The notes beneath the pieces were generated by a model. That model did not search any database and was not told the origin of the DNA. It saw only the letters and a list, made by a program, of their open reading frames with translations. Made by a program: the position numbers and the translations under genes. From contig NZ_FOMG01000009.1 in assembly GCF_900112485.1 (NCBI RefSeq), positions 62,001-126,000 of the forward strand: 64,000 nt of DNA, given 5' to 3'. This document shows positions 7,565 to 17,170 of the stretch, in pieces (position 1 is the stretch's first letter; every line of letters starts with the position of its first letter). Source of the stretch: Clostridium uliginosum. GTDB lineage: Bacteria > Bacillota > Clostridia > Clostridiales > Clostridiaceae.

Positions 7565-8713
7565 ATGAATAAAAGGAATATGGTTCCAGATGGTACTAGG
7601 GATTTAGTATTAGAAGAATGTGTTATAAAAAGATGGTTACAAAAAAGTATAGATGATTGTTTTAATAAATGGGGTTATAAAGAAGTCATCACTCCTACTT
7701 TAGAATTTTATGAGACATTTAGTTGTAATTCTCAAAGTTTAAAAGAAGAAGATATGTATAAATTTTTTGACAATAGAGGGAAAATATTAGTGTTAAGACC
7801 AGATATGACAATTCCAATAGCTAGATTAGTTGCTACTAAGCTTAAGGGTGAAAGTCTCCCCATTAGACTTAGATATACCTCAAATGTTTTCAGAGTGTAT
7901 GAGAGTCTTGGGGGAAAGAGGAATGAGTATACTGATTGTGGAGTAGAATTAATAGGGCTTGAAGCAGGAAAATCAGATTTGGAAATTTTGGTATTGGCAT
8001 TAGATTCACTAAAGAAATTAGGCTTAAATGAATTTAAATTAGAAATTGGAAATATTGGTTTCTTTAATTCAGCATTTAAAAATTTGGATATTGATGAAAT
8101 AGATAAAGAAAAAATAGCACAACTAATCGAAGATAAGAATTTAAAGAACTTAGAAGACTTTTTAGAAGGACTAGATATTAAAGAAGAGTACAGAAATTTC
8201 TTTAATAAATTACCTTGGATGTTTGGAAATAAAAAAGTGATTGAAGAAGGTAAGAAATTAGCATTTAATGATGAACTTATAAAGAGCATAGAGTACTTAG
8301 AAGATTTGCATGAACAATTAGAAAGTTTAGGTTATGGGGAAAATATAACTTTTGATTTGGGGATGGTACCAAGGCTTAATTATTATACAGGAATAATTTT
8401 CAGGGGTTATGCAGAAGGCATAGGAGATTCAGTATTAAGAGGTGGGAGATATGATAAATTAATCAAATCTTATGGAATAGATCTACCGGCTGTTGGATTT
8501 TCAATAGATGTTGATTCGGTAATAAACACTATAAAAAATACTAATATAATGATATCAAATCAAGAAGAGTATAAATTATATTATAGTGATAAAACTATTA
8601 TGGAAGCTATTAAAATTAGTCAAGAACTTAGAAATGAAGGCAAGATAGTTGAATTATTGCCTAAGGCAGATTTAGAAGAGATTAAAGTAGTTAAGGTATC
8701 TTCGAATAAATAA
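7565..8713 (+). CDS. hisZ: ATP phosphoribosyltransferase regulatory subunit HisZ
   Basis: 382 residues, a catalytically inactive histidyl-tRNA-synthetase-like protein that pairs with short HisG to form the first enzyme of histidine synthesis. Class II motifs remain: MVPDGTRDL at the N-terminus, KEVITPTLEFYETF, RPDMTIPIARL, and late YYTGIIFRGY and GGRYDKL; the anticodon-binding domain of HisRS is missing. The start at 7565 (GGTAGGTG upstream) is preferred over an in-frame ATG at 7514 that lies within a family-1 repeat. First gene of the his operon, 23 bp before hisG. Confidence 0.93.
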   Translation: MNKRNMVPDGTRDLVLEECVIKRWLQKSIDDCFNKWGYKEVITPTLEFYETFSCNSQSLKEEDMYKFFDNRGKILVLRPDMTIPIARLVATKLKGESLPIRLRYTSNVFRVYESLGGKRNEYTDCGVELIGLEAGKSDLEILVLALDSLKKLGLNEFKLEIGNIGFFNSAFKNLDIDEIDKEKIAQLIEDKNLKNLEDFLEGLDIKEEYRNFFNKLPWMFGNKKVIEEGKKLAFNDELIKSIEYLEDLHEQLESLGYGENITFDLGMVPRLNYYTGIIFRGYAEGIGDSVLRGGRYDKLIKSYGIDLPAVGFSIDVDSVINTIKNTNIMISNQEEYKLYYSDKTIMEAIKISQELRNEGKIVELLPKADLEEIKVVKVSSNK

Positions 8714-8736
8714 CTAAATGTGGGGGGAAATATAAA

Positions 8737-9360
8737 ATGGGGATAAGTATCGCGCTAACTAAAGGAAGATTAGAAGAAGAAAGTATTAAAATTCTAGATA
8801 AAGCTAATTTTGATCCAACAGAGTTAAAAAATAAAGGCAGAAAGCTTGTTTTTAAAGATGGTAAAGAAGATATAAAGTATTTCTTAGTAAAGGCAGCTGA
8901 TTCTATAACTTATGTAGAACATGGTGTTGCAGATATTGGGGTGGTTGGTAAAGATACTATATTGGAAAGTGACAATAATTGCTATGAAGTATTAGATTTA
9001 GGTGTTGGCAAATGTAATTTTATAGTTGCTTCTTTACCTAATAATGATATTTTTAAAAAAGTTGGGCACGTAAAGATAGGTAGTAAATATCCAAAGGTTG
9101 CAAAAGAATATTTTAAAAAGAAAGAAATGGATGTTGAGGTCATTAAAATAGAAGGGTCTGTAGAACTTGCACCAATTTTAGGATTGTGTGATGGAATTGT
9201 TGACATAATGGAAACAGGAACAACTTTAAAAGAAAATGGATTGGTTGTTTTAGATACAATTTGTTCTATAAGTGCTAGGGTAATTGTTAATAAAGCAAGT
9301 TTTAAAATGAAACAAGAGGAAATACAATCATTTATTGAAAGAATAAGAAAAGTTATTTAA
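8737..9360 (+). CDS. hisG: ATP phosphoribosyltransferase catalytic subunit, short form
   Basis: 207 residues, makes phosphoribosyl-ATP from ATP and PRPP, the committed step of histidine synthesis. The short form lacks the C-terminal feedback domain and depends on HisZ, which is encoded just upstream. Motifs: SIALTKGRLEEES at the N-terminus, DIGVVGKDT, and the PRPP loop region DGIVDIMETGTTLKENGL. SD GGGGGGAA. Followed by a 241-bp gap filled largely by a family-1 element before hisD. Confidence 0.95.
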   Translation: MGISIALTKGRLEEESIKILDKANFDPTELKNKGRKLVFKDGKEDIKYFLVKAADSITYVEHGVADIGVVGKDTILESDNNCYEVLDLGVGKCNFIVASLPNNDIFKKVGHVKIGSKYPKVAKEYFKKKEMDVEVIKIEGSVELAPILGLCDGIVDIMETGTTLKENGLVVLDTICSISARVIVNKASFKMKQEEIQSFIERIRKVI

Positions 9361-9409
9361 TTACAATATTTTAGGTGATTTGTTAGAGTAGTTAAGATAG
9401 GACTAATAA

Positions 9410-9565
9410 GAAGTATAAAAGAAAATAACGCGTCAAATATGCGCTGTATACTTTTTGTAATGGCAAGTAGATAAGTTTGACTAATAAAAAGCTATTAGTT
9501 AAATATCTGATACAGTATGATGCTAAATATACTAGCATACGGACATGTTATTTTTTGGATATGTT
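9410..9565 (-). repeat. Family-1 palindromic element inside the his operon, TAA/TAA flanks
   Basis: 156 bp, reverse orientation (left AAAAGAAAATAACG, right TTATTTTTTGGATATGTT), direct TAA at 9407-9409 and 9566-9568. It contains an inner stem around GACTAATAAAAAGCTATTAGT. Confidence 0.7.
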
Positions 9566-9601
9566 TAAGCAATGTAAGCAATAGTAATTGGGGGCGATTG
9601 A

Positions 9602-10888
9602 ATGTTAAAGTTAATGGAACTTAATGATGAAAATAAAAAGATATTAATTAAGGAACTTAATGAAAGAGCAGAGGAAGTACAAGGGGAATTAGTAGTAAAT
9701 GTAACTAATATCTTATCGGAGGTTAGAAAAGATGGTGACAAGGCTTTATTAAATTTTACTAAGGAGTTTGATAAAGTTGAGATTGAAAATCTAGAAGTAA
9801 CAGATAAAGAAATAGAAGAATGTTTTAATAAGGTTGAAGAAAAGTTTATTAAAGCATTAGAAGAAGCTAAAAAAAATATAGAGGAATATCATGAAAAACA
9901 AAAAACAAAAGGATTTCTTATAACAAAGGAAAAAGGTGTTTATTTAGGACAAAGAGTCATTCCTATTGAAAGAGTTGGAGTTTATGTACCAGGAGGAACA
10001 GCAGCTTATCCATCATCTGTTTTAATGAATGTTATACCTGCAAAGGTTGCTGGTGTAGATGAAATAATTATGGTTACACCTCCAGATAAACAAGGTGGAA
10101 TTAATCCATATATAGGAGTAGCTGCAAAGATTGTTGGTGTAGATAAAATTTATAAAGTAGGAGGTGCTCAAGCTATTGGAGCACTAGCTTATGGAACTGA
10201 AACAATTCAGAAGGTTGATAAGATTGTAGGACCTGGAAATATATTTGTTGCTATTGCAAAGAAATTAGTATTTGGGACTGTTGACATAGATATGATTGCA
10301 GGACCTAGTGAAATTTTAATAGTGGCAGATGAAAAATCTAATCCGAGATTTGTTGCAGCAGACTTAATGTCTCAAGCAGAACATGATAAATTAGCTTCAT
10401 CTATATTAGTTACAACTTCAAAAAAATTATATGAGGAAGTAGAGAAGGAGTTGGAATTACAGGTTAAAGAACTTGAAAGAGAAGAAATAATAAGAACTTC
10501 ACTTAAAAATTTTGGTAGAGCAATAATTTGCAATGATATTAAAGAATGTATTGATATTTCTAATTTAGTTGCACCAGAGCATTTGGAACTTATGGTGGAT
10601 AACCCTATGGAATATTTAGGGCAAGTTAGAAATGCAGGGTCTGTATTTTTAGGAAGATATTGCCCTGAACCTATTGGGGATTACTTTGGTGGTACAAATC
10701 ATGTGCTTCCTACAAATGGAACAGCTAGATTTTTTTCAGCGTTATCTTTAGATAGTTTTATTAAAAAATCATCTTTCTTATATTACTCAGAAGAAGCAAT
10801 ATTAGAAAATGGAGAAAAAATTATAACTTTAGCCAATAAAGAGGGATTAACTGCTCATGCAAATTCTGTGAAAGTGAGGCTTAGCTAA
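9602..10888 (+). CDS. hisD: Histidinol dehydrogenase
   Basis: 428 residues, oxidises L-histidinol to histidine in two NAD-dependent steps. Family signatures visible: RVGVYVPGGTAAYPSSVLM, GPGNIFVAIAKK, IDMIAGPSEILI, DLMSQAEHDK with the zinc-binding residues, APEHLELM, and GTNHVLPTNGTARF. Length is normal. SD GGGGGCGAT before the ATG at 9602. HisC begins on the very next base, so the two are translationally coupled. Confidence 0.97.
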   Translation: MLKLMELNDENKKILIKELNERAEEVQGELVVNVTNILSEVRKDGDKALLNFTKEFDKVEIENLEVTDKEIEECFNKVEEKFIKALEEAKKNIEEYHEKQKTKGFLITKEKGVYLGQRVIPIERVGVYVPGGTAAYPSSVLMNVIPAKVAGVDEIIMVTPPDKQGGINPYIGVAAKIVGVDKIYKVGGAQAIGALAYGTETIQKVDKIVGPGNIFVAIAKKLVFGTVDIDMIAGPSEILIVADEKSNPRFVAADLMSQAEHDKLASSILVTTSKKLYEEVEKELELQVKELEREEIIRTSLKNFGRAIICNDIKECIDISNLVAPEHLELMVDNPMEYLGQVRNAGSVFLGRYCPEPIGDYFGGTNHVLPTNGTARFFSALSLDSFIKKSSFLYYSEEAILENGEKIITLANKEGLTAHANSVKVRLS

Positions 10889-11929
10889 TTGAAGGATTAC
10901 ATCGGTATTAAAGAAAAATATGATATCAGATTAAATAGTAATGAAAGTTATATAGATATGAACAAAGAGATAATGATTGAAATGAAAAGTTGTTTACTAG
11001 ATATACAACTCCATAGATACCCAGAAAACGATATGCTTAAAATTAAAGAATTATATGGTGCATATGCTGATACACAAGCTGAAAATATAATTGTAGGAAA
11101 TGGTTCAGATGAAATGCTTGAGCTTATTATAAGCTCTTTAATGGGAACTGGTAAAAAGATGTTAACCTTAAGCCCAGATTTTGTAATGTATGATTTTTAT
11201 GTTTCATTATTTGGGGGAGAAGTTAAAAAGTATAAATTAAATAACAATATAAATTTCACTTTAGATGATTTTATTAAATTAGGCATAAAAGAAGACGTTG
11301 ATTTGATTATGTTTTCGAATCCTAATAATCCAACAGGATTAGCACTAGCGCCAACAGAAATAATTAAGATATTAGAAGCATTTCCAGATAAAACTGTTGT
11401 AGTAGATGAAGCTTATTATGAATTTTATGGAAAGTCAATGATTCCATATATTAACACATACAAAAACTTGATAGTAACAAGAACACTTTCAAAAGCATGG
11501 GGATTAGCAGCTTTAAGAGTTGGGTTTTTGATATCAAATTTAGATAATGTTAAAAAATTATTAGAAAAGAAGATACCTTATACTGTTAATTCGTATTCTC
11601 AAGCAATGGTAATCACAGCGTTAAAATATCCATACAGAGTTATAAAGAATTCAAAACAAATAATAGAGCAAAGAGAAATATTATCTAAAGAGTTAAAATT
11701 ATTAGAAAAAAATGCGTCGATGAATATAAAATTCTATTCTTCTAAAGCAAATTTTATTTTTGGAAGAACACTTCATAAAGAAGCATTATTAAATGGATTA
11801 AGTGATAAGGGAATTTTGATTAGAGATTTTCCAGATGACACATTTAGAATTACAATAGGATCTCCTTTAGAAAATAAAAAGTTGATAGATGGATTAAAAG
11901 AAATTTTTATATATGAGGGAGCAGAGTAG
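10889..11929 (+). CDS. hisC: Histidinol-phosphate aminotransferase
   Basis: 346 residues, PLP enzyme converting imidazole-acetol phosphate and glutamate to histidinol phosphate. Fold-type I motifs: [28 protein letters not shown] and the PLP-lysine segment [15 protein letters not shown], with the C-terminal [13 protein letters not shown]. Starts with TTG directly after the hisD stop, and the SD (GTGAGG) lies inside hisD. Stop is 2 bp before hisB. No oddity apart from the start. Confidence 0.96.
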   Translation: MKDYIGIKEKYDIRLNSNESYIDMNKEIMIEMKSCLLDIQLHRYPENDMLKIKELYGAYADTQAENIIVGNGSDEMLELIISSLMGTGKKMLTLSPDFVMYDFYVSLFGGEVKKYKLNNNINFTLDDFIKLGIKEDVDLIMFSNPNNPTGLALAPTEIIKILEAFPDKTVVVDEAYYEFYGKSMIPYINTYKNLIVTRTLSKAWGLAALRVGFLISNLDNVKKLLEKKIPYTVNSYSQAMVITALKYPYRVIKNSKQIIEQREILSKELKLLEKNASMNIKFYSSKANFIFGRTLHKEALLNGLSDKGILIRDFPDDTFRITIGSPLENKKLIDGLKEIFIYEGAE

Positions 11930-11931
11930 CA

Positions 11932-12519
11932 ATGGTAGATAGGACCTCAAAAATAGAAAGAAATACTAATGAAACAAGTATTAAATTAGAGATTAATTTA
12001 GATGGTACTGGAATTAATGAAATTAATACAGGAATTGGTTTTTTTGATCATATGTTAAATTTATTTTCATTTCACAGTAAAATAGATATTAAACTTTTAG
12101 CAAATGGAGATTTAGAAGTATGTGATCATCATACTGTTGAGGATGTAGGAATAGCACTTGGAGAAGCTTTTAAAAAAGCAATAGGAGATAAAAAAGGAAT
12201 AAATAGATATGGAACATTTCATCTGCCAATGGATGAAACTTTGGCCTTAGTATCTTTAGATATAAGTGGAAGAGCCTTTTTAGTGTTTGATTGTGATTTT
12301 AATAGAGAAAAAGTAGGAGAGCTTTCCACTGAAATGGTTGAAGAATTCTTCAGAGCCTTTGCATTTAATGCGGGAATAACACTTCACTGTAAGGTTTTAT
12401 ATGGAAGCAATGATCATCATAAGATAGAAGCCATATTTAAAGGATTTGGTAGAGCTATTAAAGAAGCAAAACATAGAGATAAATTAAACGGAATTCCATC
12501 AACTAAGGGAATGCTATAA
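11932..12519 (+). CDS. hisB: Imidazoleglycerol-phosphate dehydratase
   Basis: 195 residues, monofunctional form without the phosphatase domain. Dehydrates IGP to imidazole-acetol phosphate at a di-manganese centre; both metal-binding repeats are present: [13 protein letters not shown] and [16 protein letters not shown] in the first half and [20 protein letters not shown] with [10 protein letters not shown] in the second. The missing phosphatase is supplied by the PHP protein at 16060-16830. Followed by a 166-bp gap containing a tandem repeat. Confidence 0.96.
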   Translation: MVDRTSKIERNTNETSIKLEINLDGTGINEINTGIGFFDHMLNLFSFHSKIDIKLLANGDLEVCDHHTVEDVGIALGEAFKKAIGDKKGINRYGTFHLPMDETLALVSLDISGRAFLVFDCDFNREKVGELSTEMVEEFFRAFAFNAGITLHCKVLYGSNDHHKIEAIFKGFGRAIKEAKHRDKLNGIPSTKGML

Positions 12520-12660
12520 GTGAGAATCAAAATCTATGATTTTGTTATTGGAACTTACTCAGCAAAGCGTATGTGAGTCGACTTTCATAAGTAAGAATCA
12601 AAATCTGTGATTTTGTTATTCGAACTTACTCAGCGAACGCATGTGAGTCGAGTTTCATAA
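12520..12660. repeat. Tandem duplication (71 + 70 bp) between hisB and hisH
   Basis: Two direct copies (12520-12590, 12591-12660) of a unit with GAATCAAAATCTATGATTTT, GAACTTACTCAGC and GTGAGTCGA. The reverse complement of the same unit is found inside the long family-1 elements at 16899 and 33865 (CTCGCTGAGTAAGTGATTC, AAAATCATAGATT), so this is a module shared with them. Starts right after the hisB stop. Confidence 0.8.
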
Positions 12661-12685
12661 TAAAGTAACTAAAGGGTGTGTAAAG

Positions 12686-13306
12686 ATGATAGTCATAATA
12701 GATTATGGAATGGGAAATTTAAAGAGTGTTTACAATGCTTTAAAAAGTCTTGGTTTAGAATGCAAAGTATCTTCAAGTGAAGAAGATATTAAAAATGCTA
12801 AAGCTTTAATATTACCAGGGGTTGGTGCATTTAAGGATGCTATGGATAATATAGAGGAAAAGTCTTTAGATGTCTTAATAAAAAGTGAAGTTGAAAAAGG
12901 GAAGCCTCTTCTTGGAATATGCCTTGGAATGCAGCTTCTTTTTGAAAAAGGATTTGAAGGTTCTGAAAGAGAAGGTTTAGGACTACTAAAAGGTAATATT
13001 GTCAAAATGAAAGATGATAAAGAAAATAATATAAAGATTCCACATATAGGATGGAATAACCTTATTTATAATATGAAAGATGAGTTATTTAATTCAATAG
13101 ATGAAGGGAAATTTGTTTATTATGTTCATTCTTATTATGCACATGGATATGACAATAAAGATTTAGTGGCTTATTCAGAATATGGTAAAAATAAGATAGC
13201 AGGTGTAGTTAGAAAGAAGAATGTTATAGGAGCTCAATTTCATCCTGAAAAAAGTGGTGACGTAGGTCTTGCTATATTAAAAAACTTTGGGGAGTTGATT
13301 AAATGA
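12686..13306 (+). CDS. hisH: Imidazole glycerol phosphate synthase, glutaminase subunit
   Basis: 206 residues, class I glutamine amidotransferase that feeds ammonia to HisF. Nucleophile Cys79 in LLGICLGMQLLF, and the His/Glu of the triad in AQFHPEKSG near residue 187. N-terminus IDYGMGNLKSV and LPGVGAF are typical. SD GGGTGTG; the stop overlaps the hisA start by 4 bp (ATGA), so the two are coupled. Confidence 0.96.
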   Translation: MIVIIDYGMGNLKSVYNALKSLGLECKVSSSEEDIKNAKALILPGVGAFKDAMDNIEEKSLDVLIKSEVEKGKPLLGICLGMQLLFEKGFEGSEREGLGLLKGNIVKMKDDKENNIKIPHIGWNNLIYNMKDELFNSIDEGKFVYYVHSYYAHGYDNKDLVAYSEYGKNKIAGVVRKKNVIGAQFHPEKSGDVGLAILKNFGELIK

Positions 13307-14019
13307 TAATATTACCAGCAATTGATATAATAAACGGTCAAGCAGTTAGATTATATCAAGGTGATTATAATAAAAAGGAAGTAGTTGCAGAGGATATTTT
13401 TGATATAGCTAAATCTTTTGAAAGTTTAGGAGCAGATTATTTACATTTGGTGGATTTAGATGGTGCAAAGGATGGTAAATGCATCAACCATGAAATAGTA
13501 TTAAAAATTGCTAAAAAATTAAATATTCCGCTTGAACTTGGTGGTGGTATTAGAACTTTTGAAACAATAAAGAAATTAATAAATAATGGGGTATCTAGGG
13601 TTATTCTTGGAACTATAGCCATAGAAGATAAGGAGCTACTTAAAAGAGCAGTAGACTGCTATAAAGAAAAGATTGCAGTAGGTATAGATTGCAAAAATGG
13701 ATATGCTTATGGTAGAGGATGGCTTGAAGGAAGTAAACTTAATTATATAGATTTTGCAAAAGATATGGAGAATATAGGTGTTAAGAATATAATAGTTACG
13801 GATATAAGCAAAGATGGAACATTAGAAGGACCTAATGTTGATATGCTAAAAGAACTAAAAAAGGTTGTAAATATAGATATTACAGCTTCAGGTGGAATTT
13901 GTGACATAGGAAATATTAAAGATTTGATGAATATTGATATGTATGGAGCAATTACTGGTAAAGCAATTTATTCAGGAACATTATCTTTAAAAGAAGCTAT
14001 AGATGTATGTAAAAAGTAA
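13303..14019 (+). CDS. hisA: ProFAR isomerase
   Basis: 238 residues, (beta/alpha)8 barrel that opens the ribose ring of ProFAR to PRFAR by Amadori rearrangement. Catalytic Asp8 (LPAIDIINGQAVRL) and the second Asp in NIIVTDISKDGTLEGPN; phosphate-binding LELGGGIRTFE and ASGGICD. Overlaps hisH by 4 bp. The following 214 bp before hisF contain a family-1 element. Confidence 0.96.
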   Translation: MIILPAIDIINGQAVRLYQGDYNKKEVVAEDIFDIAKSFESLGADYLHLVDLDGAKDGKCINHEIVLKIAKKLNIPLELGGGIRTFETIKKLINNGVSRVILGTIAIEDKELLKRAVDCYKEKIAVGIDCKNGYAYGRGWLEGSKLNYIDFAKDMENIGVKNIIVTDISKDGTLEGPNVDMLKELKKVVNIDITASGGICDIGNIKDLMNIDMYGAITGKAIYSGTLSLKEAIDVCKK

Positions 14020-14045
14020 GAATTGCAGTAATAAAATTTTAATAA

Positions 14046-14198
14046 GGTATATGAAATAAAATAACAATTCAAAGATGCGACAGATATTTTATGTAATGGA
14101 AAGAAGTGTAGTTCATAGCTTATCTATTAGCTATATTTATTTACATAGTATGACGCAAAATAAATTAGCATATTGACTTCTTATTTTTTGAATATGTG
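14046..14198 (-). repeat. Family-1 palindromic element inside the his operon, TAA/TAA flanks
   Basis: 153 bp, reverse orientation (GGTATATGAAATAAAATAAC to TTATTTTTTGAATATGTG), direct TAA at 14043-14045 and 14199-14201. Inner stem TAGCTTATC...TATTAGCTA. Confidence 0.75.
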
Positions 14199-14233
14199 TA
14201 AAGAATAAGGTGCTAAATTGAAGGGGGATTTGT

Positions 14234-14995
14234 ATGCATACTAAGAGAATTATTCCTTGTTTAGATGTAAAAGAAGGAAGAGTTGTTAAAGGAATTAATT
14301 TTGAAGGATTAGTGGATGTTGGAGATCCGGTTACACTTGCGAAGTATTACAATGATCAAGGAGCAGATGAATTAGTATTTCTTGATATAACAGCAACTCA
14401 TGAAAAAAGAGGTATAATGCTTAAAGTTGTTGAGCAAGTTGCTGAAAAAATATTTATTCCATTTACTGTAGGCGGAGGATTAAGAACATTAGAAGATATT
14501 AAAGCAATATTAAGAGCTGGAGCTGATAAGGTGAGCTTAAATTCAGCAGCTGTTAAAGATAAAAACATTATAAAAGAAAGTGCTTTTTATTTTGGAAATC
14601 AATGCATCGTGTTAGGTGTAGATGCAAAAAAGAGAGCTGATAATTGTGGTTGGAATGTTGTTGTTAATGGTGGAAGAATAGATACAGGTATAGATGTTTT
14701 AGCTTGGGCTGAGGAAGCTACAAAGCTTGGGGCTGGAGAAATTCTTTTAACTTCAATGGATGCAGATGGTACAAAAAAAGGATTTGATTTAGAACTTACC
14801 AAAGCAGTTAGTAATATAACTAATGTGCCAGTAATCGCCTCGGGCGGATGTGGATCTTTAAATGATTTTTATGATGTATTTAAAGATAACAGTGCAGATG
14901 CAGCACTTGCAGCATCATTATTTCATTATGGCGAATTAACAGTTGAAGAAGTTAAAAAATATTTAGATAATAAAAATATTCCTGTAAGACTTTAG
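14234..14995 (+). CDS. hisF: Imidazole glycerol phosphate synthase, cyclase subunit
   Basis: 253 residues, barrel enzyme forming IGP and AICAR from PRFAR and HisH-derived ammonia. Catalytic Asp11 ([16 protein letters not shown]) and Asp130 region (VLGVDAKKR); phosphate loops GGGLRTLED and [22 protein letters not shown]. Separated from hisA by a repeat element and from hisI by about 195 bp of AT-rich sequence with no visible site. Confidence 0.96.
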   Translation: MHTKRIIPCLDVKEGRVVKGINFEGLVDVGDPVTLAKYYNDQGADELVFLDITATHEKRGIMLKVVEQVAEKIFIPFTVGGGLRTLEDIKAILRAGADKVSLNSAAVKDKNIIKESAFYFGNQCIVLGVDAKKRADNCGWNVVVNGGRIDTGIDVLAWAEEATKLGAGEILLTSMDADGTKKGFDLELTKAVSNITNVPVIASGGCGSLNDFYDVFKDNSADAALAASLFHYGELTVEEVKKYLDNKNIPVRL

Positions 14996-15190
14996 CTGTT
15001 TCTTTAAACATCTAAGAAGTATGAAGATTAAGTTATTAATTTTCAATAGAGAATGAAAGTTTTAAGAAATATATATAAATATAAATTTAAAATGATATAA
15101 AAGCTTAATAATTATTGATATAAGATTCTGTAAATACATTCTATTTAATAAATAATTACATAATAGAAATTTTTAAAAGGGGGCTTCTAT

Positions 15191-15520
15191 GTGGAAATTT
15201 GCAAAAGGGTAGAACAAGTTGACTTTGAAAAGGGGAATGGTTTGGTTCCGGCTATAGTTCAAGATTATGAAACTAATGAAGTTTTAATGCTTGCCTATAT
15301 GTCTAAGGAAAGTTTGACTAAGACTTTAGAAGAAGATACTACATGGTTTTATAGCAGGAGTAGGGATGAACTATGGAATAAGGGAGCAATGTCTGGACAT
15401 TTTCAATTCGTAAAAGAAATAAAAATAGATTGTGATAATGATACTATTTTAATTATTGTTAAGCAAAATGGTGTAGCTTGCCATACTGGTAATAAGAGCT
15501 GCTTTTATAGAGATCTTTAG
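15191..15520 (+). CDS. hisI: Phosphoribosyl-AMP cyclohydrolase
   Basis: 109 residues, stand-alone cyclohydrolase that opens the adenine ring of phosphoribosyl-AMP. Signature [20 protein letters not shown] and the zinc-binding cysteines in IDCDND and [13 protein letters not shown]. Start is GTG at 15191 behind AAAAGGGGG; the ATG two bases earlier is out of frame and stops at once. 12 bp separate it from hisE. Confidence 0.95.
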   Translation: MEICKRVEQVDFEKGNGLVPAIVQDYETNEVLMLAYMSKESLTKTLEEDTTWFYSRSRDELWNKGAMSGHFQFVKEIKIDCDNDTILIIVKQNGVACHTGNKSCFYRDL

Positions 15521-15532
15521 GAGGAGAAATTT

Positions 15533-15859
15533 ATGAGTAATGAAATACAAAATTTATACAAAATTATTTTAGATAGAAAAAATAATGGAGAAGAAGGTTC
15601 TTACACAAATTATCTTTTTGAAAAAGGTATAGATAAAATATTAAAAAAAGTTGGGGAAGAGTGTACTGAAGTTATAATCAGTAGTAAAGGGATTAATAAT
15701 GAAGAACAAGTAAATGAAATATGTGATCTTACTTATCATTTGCTTGTTTTGATGGCAGAACTTAATATCTCAATTGAGGATGTAGAATTAGAGTTAAAAA
15801 AGCGAAGTGAGAAAATAAATAATTTTAAAGGTGAGAGAAAACATATAGATAATGTTTAA
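15533..15859 (+). CDS. hisE: Phosphoribosyl-ATP pyrophosphatase
   Basis: 108 residues, removes pyrophosphate from phosphoribosyl-ATP. All-alpha MazG-like fold with EEGSYTNYLFEKGIDKILKK and the metal-binding VGEECTEVIIS and DLTYHLLVLM. SD GGAGGAG directly after the hisI stop. Last gene of the his operon; hisI and hisE are separate here rather than fused. Confidence 0.95.
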   Translation: MSNEIQNLYKIILDRKNNGEEGSYTNYLFEKGIDKILKKVGEECTEVIISSKGINNEEQVNEICDLTYHLLVLMAELNISIEDVELELKKRSEKINNFKGERKHIDNV

Positions 15860-15905
15860 GAAATAATAGATAAGGTGTTATTTTTAGATGCTTAAAAGAA
15901 TATTA

Positions 15906-15963
15906 GGCATATGAAATAAAATAATAGACGAGCTTACTGGTCTATTATTTTTTTGAATGTGCC
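15906..15963 (-). repeat. Family-1 palindrome, short form, TTA/TTA flanks
   Basis: 58 bp, GGCATATGAAATAAAATAAT to TTTTTTTGAATGTGCC, direct TTA at 15903-15905 and 15964-15966. Lies between the hisE stop and the terminator. Confidence 0.8.
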
Positions 15964-15975
15964 TTATAATAAAAA

Positions 15976-16026
15976 AAGTGGATGTCTAAAATATAAACCT
16001 GAGATTTATATTTTAGACATCCACTT
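15976..16026. terminator. Strong bidirectional terminator between hisE and the histidinol phosphatase gene
   Basis: A 22-bp perfect stem starting AAGTGGATGTCTAAAATATA and closing with TTTAGACATCCACTT around a 7-nt loop. On the minus strand it is followed by a T-run, so it terminates the gene at 16060 and probably also the his operon. Confidence 0.85.
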
Positions 16027-16059
16027 AATAATATATAAATTTGTTTAATGTGAATTATA

Positions 16060-16830
16060 TTAAAAATATTCAGGCTTTCTATTTTTGAAATATACAGGTT
16101 TTAATCCTAAATTCTCAGTTAATAATAAAGCTTCTTTAAAATTTGCAAATATATTATTAGTGGAATGAGCATCAGATCCTAATGTTACATATTTTCCTCC
16201 AAGCTCCTTATATCTGTTATATAAGATTAGCATATTATTAAATACATCTATATCATTAAGTCTTCGGGTGTTGATTTCCATTACCTTTCCTTTAGATATT
16301 AATGTTTTCATTATTTCTTCAATTATTTCTCCATGATCTTTTAAGGTAATTTCATTATTTGAAAAATTAGCATATCTACAAGGATAATCAAAATGAGCTA
16401 AAGAGTCAAAACAATCATATTTATAAACTAATTCAAGCATAAAATCAAGATATTTACCAAAGTAATCTTTCTTTTGTAAGTCATTTCGTTTACAATAATC
16501 TAAATAGATGTCTTCATCGTAAACGGAATGTACAGATCCTAATATAAAATCATAATCAAAATTATTAGCTTTTTCATTTATAATATCAAATGAAGGAAGG
16601 GTTAGTCCTATTTCTATGCCTAAAAGCAAATTATCACTTTTATACTTTAAATATTTATTAAAATAATTAGGAATATCTATCTTGAATAAATCTGTAACAG
16701 GATAATCTTGATCTAAATGTTCAGTTAATATAAGACCTATATTTAAATCATTTGCTTTGAGTATAGCTTCAGTTATTTTCATATCACTATCAGATGATAA
16801 TTCTGTATGTATGTGGCTATCAAATATCAT
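16060..16830 (-). CDS. hisK: PHP-family histidinol-phosphatase
   Basis: 256 residues, dephosphorylates histidinol phosphate at a multi-metal centre, the one his step not covered by the operon. PHP motifs: FDSHIHTELSSDSDM at the N-terminus, LTEHLD, FILGSVHSVYD, DSLAHFDYPCR, MEINTRR and TLGSDAHSTNN. Convergent with the his operon and sharing its terminator. The context makes histidinol phosphate the most likely substrate; other PHP phosphoesterases look similar. Confidence 0.85.
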   Translation of the reverse strand: MIFDSHIHTELSSDSDMKITEAILKANDLNIGLILTEHLDQDYPVTDLFKIDIPNYFNKYLKYKSDNLLLGIEIGLTLPSFDIINEKANNFDYDFILGSVHSVYDEDIYLDYCKRNDLQKKDYFGKYLDFMLELVYKYDCFDSLAHFDYPCRYANFSNNEITLKDHGEIIEEIMKTLISKGKVMEINTRRLNDIDVFNNMLILYNRYKELGGKYVTLGSDAHSTNNIFANFKEALLLTENLGLKPVYFKNRKPEYF

Positions 16831-16898
16831 TTTATTTCTCCAATCTTTTTTAATTTATTATAAGATATCTTCTAATAAATAACTAGTCATGTGCCTTA

Positions 16899-17124
16899 GG
16901 CATATTAAAATAAATAACGAGTCAGTATGCTAGTCTATTTTGTGTCATAAGGAAGCTCGACTCGTATACACTCGCTGAGTAAGTGATTCACACAAAATCA
17001 TAGATTTTGGTTCTCTACTCATGTCGGTAAAATTAGCCCATAGCCTGCTATGAGATAATTTCACCTCCTTGTCTGGCAGAAAATATACGTCGCATCTTTG
17101 ACTTGTTATTTTATTTAATGTGCC
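16899..17124 (+). repeat. Family-1 palindromic element, long form
   Basis: 226 bp, GGCATATTAAAATAAATAAC to TTATTTTATTTAATGTGCC, left TTA and right CTA. Its interior has the module shared with 12520-12660. The bases just before it (ATGTGCC, 16889-16895) look like the end of another, truncated copy. Confidence 0.7.
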
Positions 17125-17137
17125 CTAGTTCATAGAA

Positions 17138-17170
17138 TAAAAAAAATCTGCACTTAAATTAATGCAGATT
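17138..17170 (-). terminator. Terminator of the candidate sRNA
   Basis: Stem AATCTGCA (17170-17163 on the minus strand) with TGCAGATT (17152-17145), then a T-run. No protein gene on this strand reaches it, which is why an RNA gene is proposed. Confidence 0.65.
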
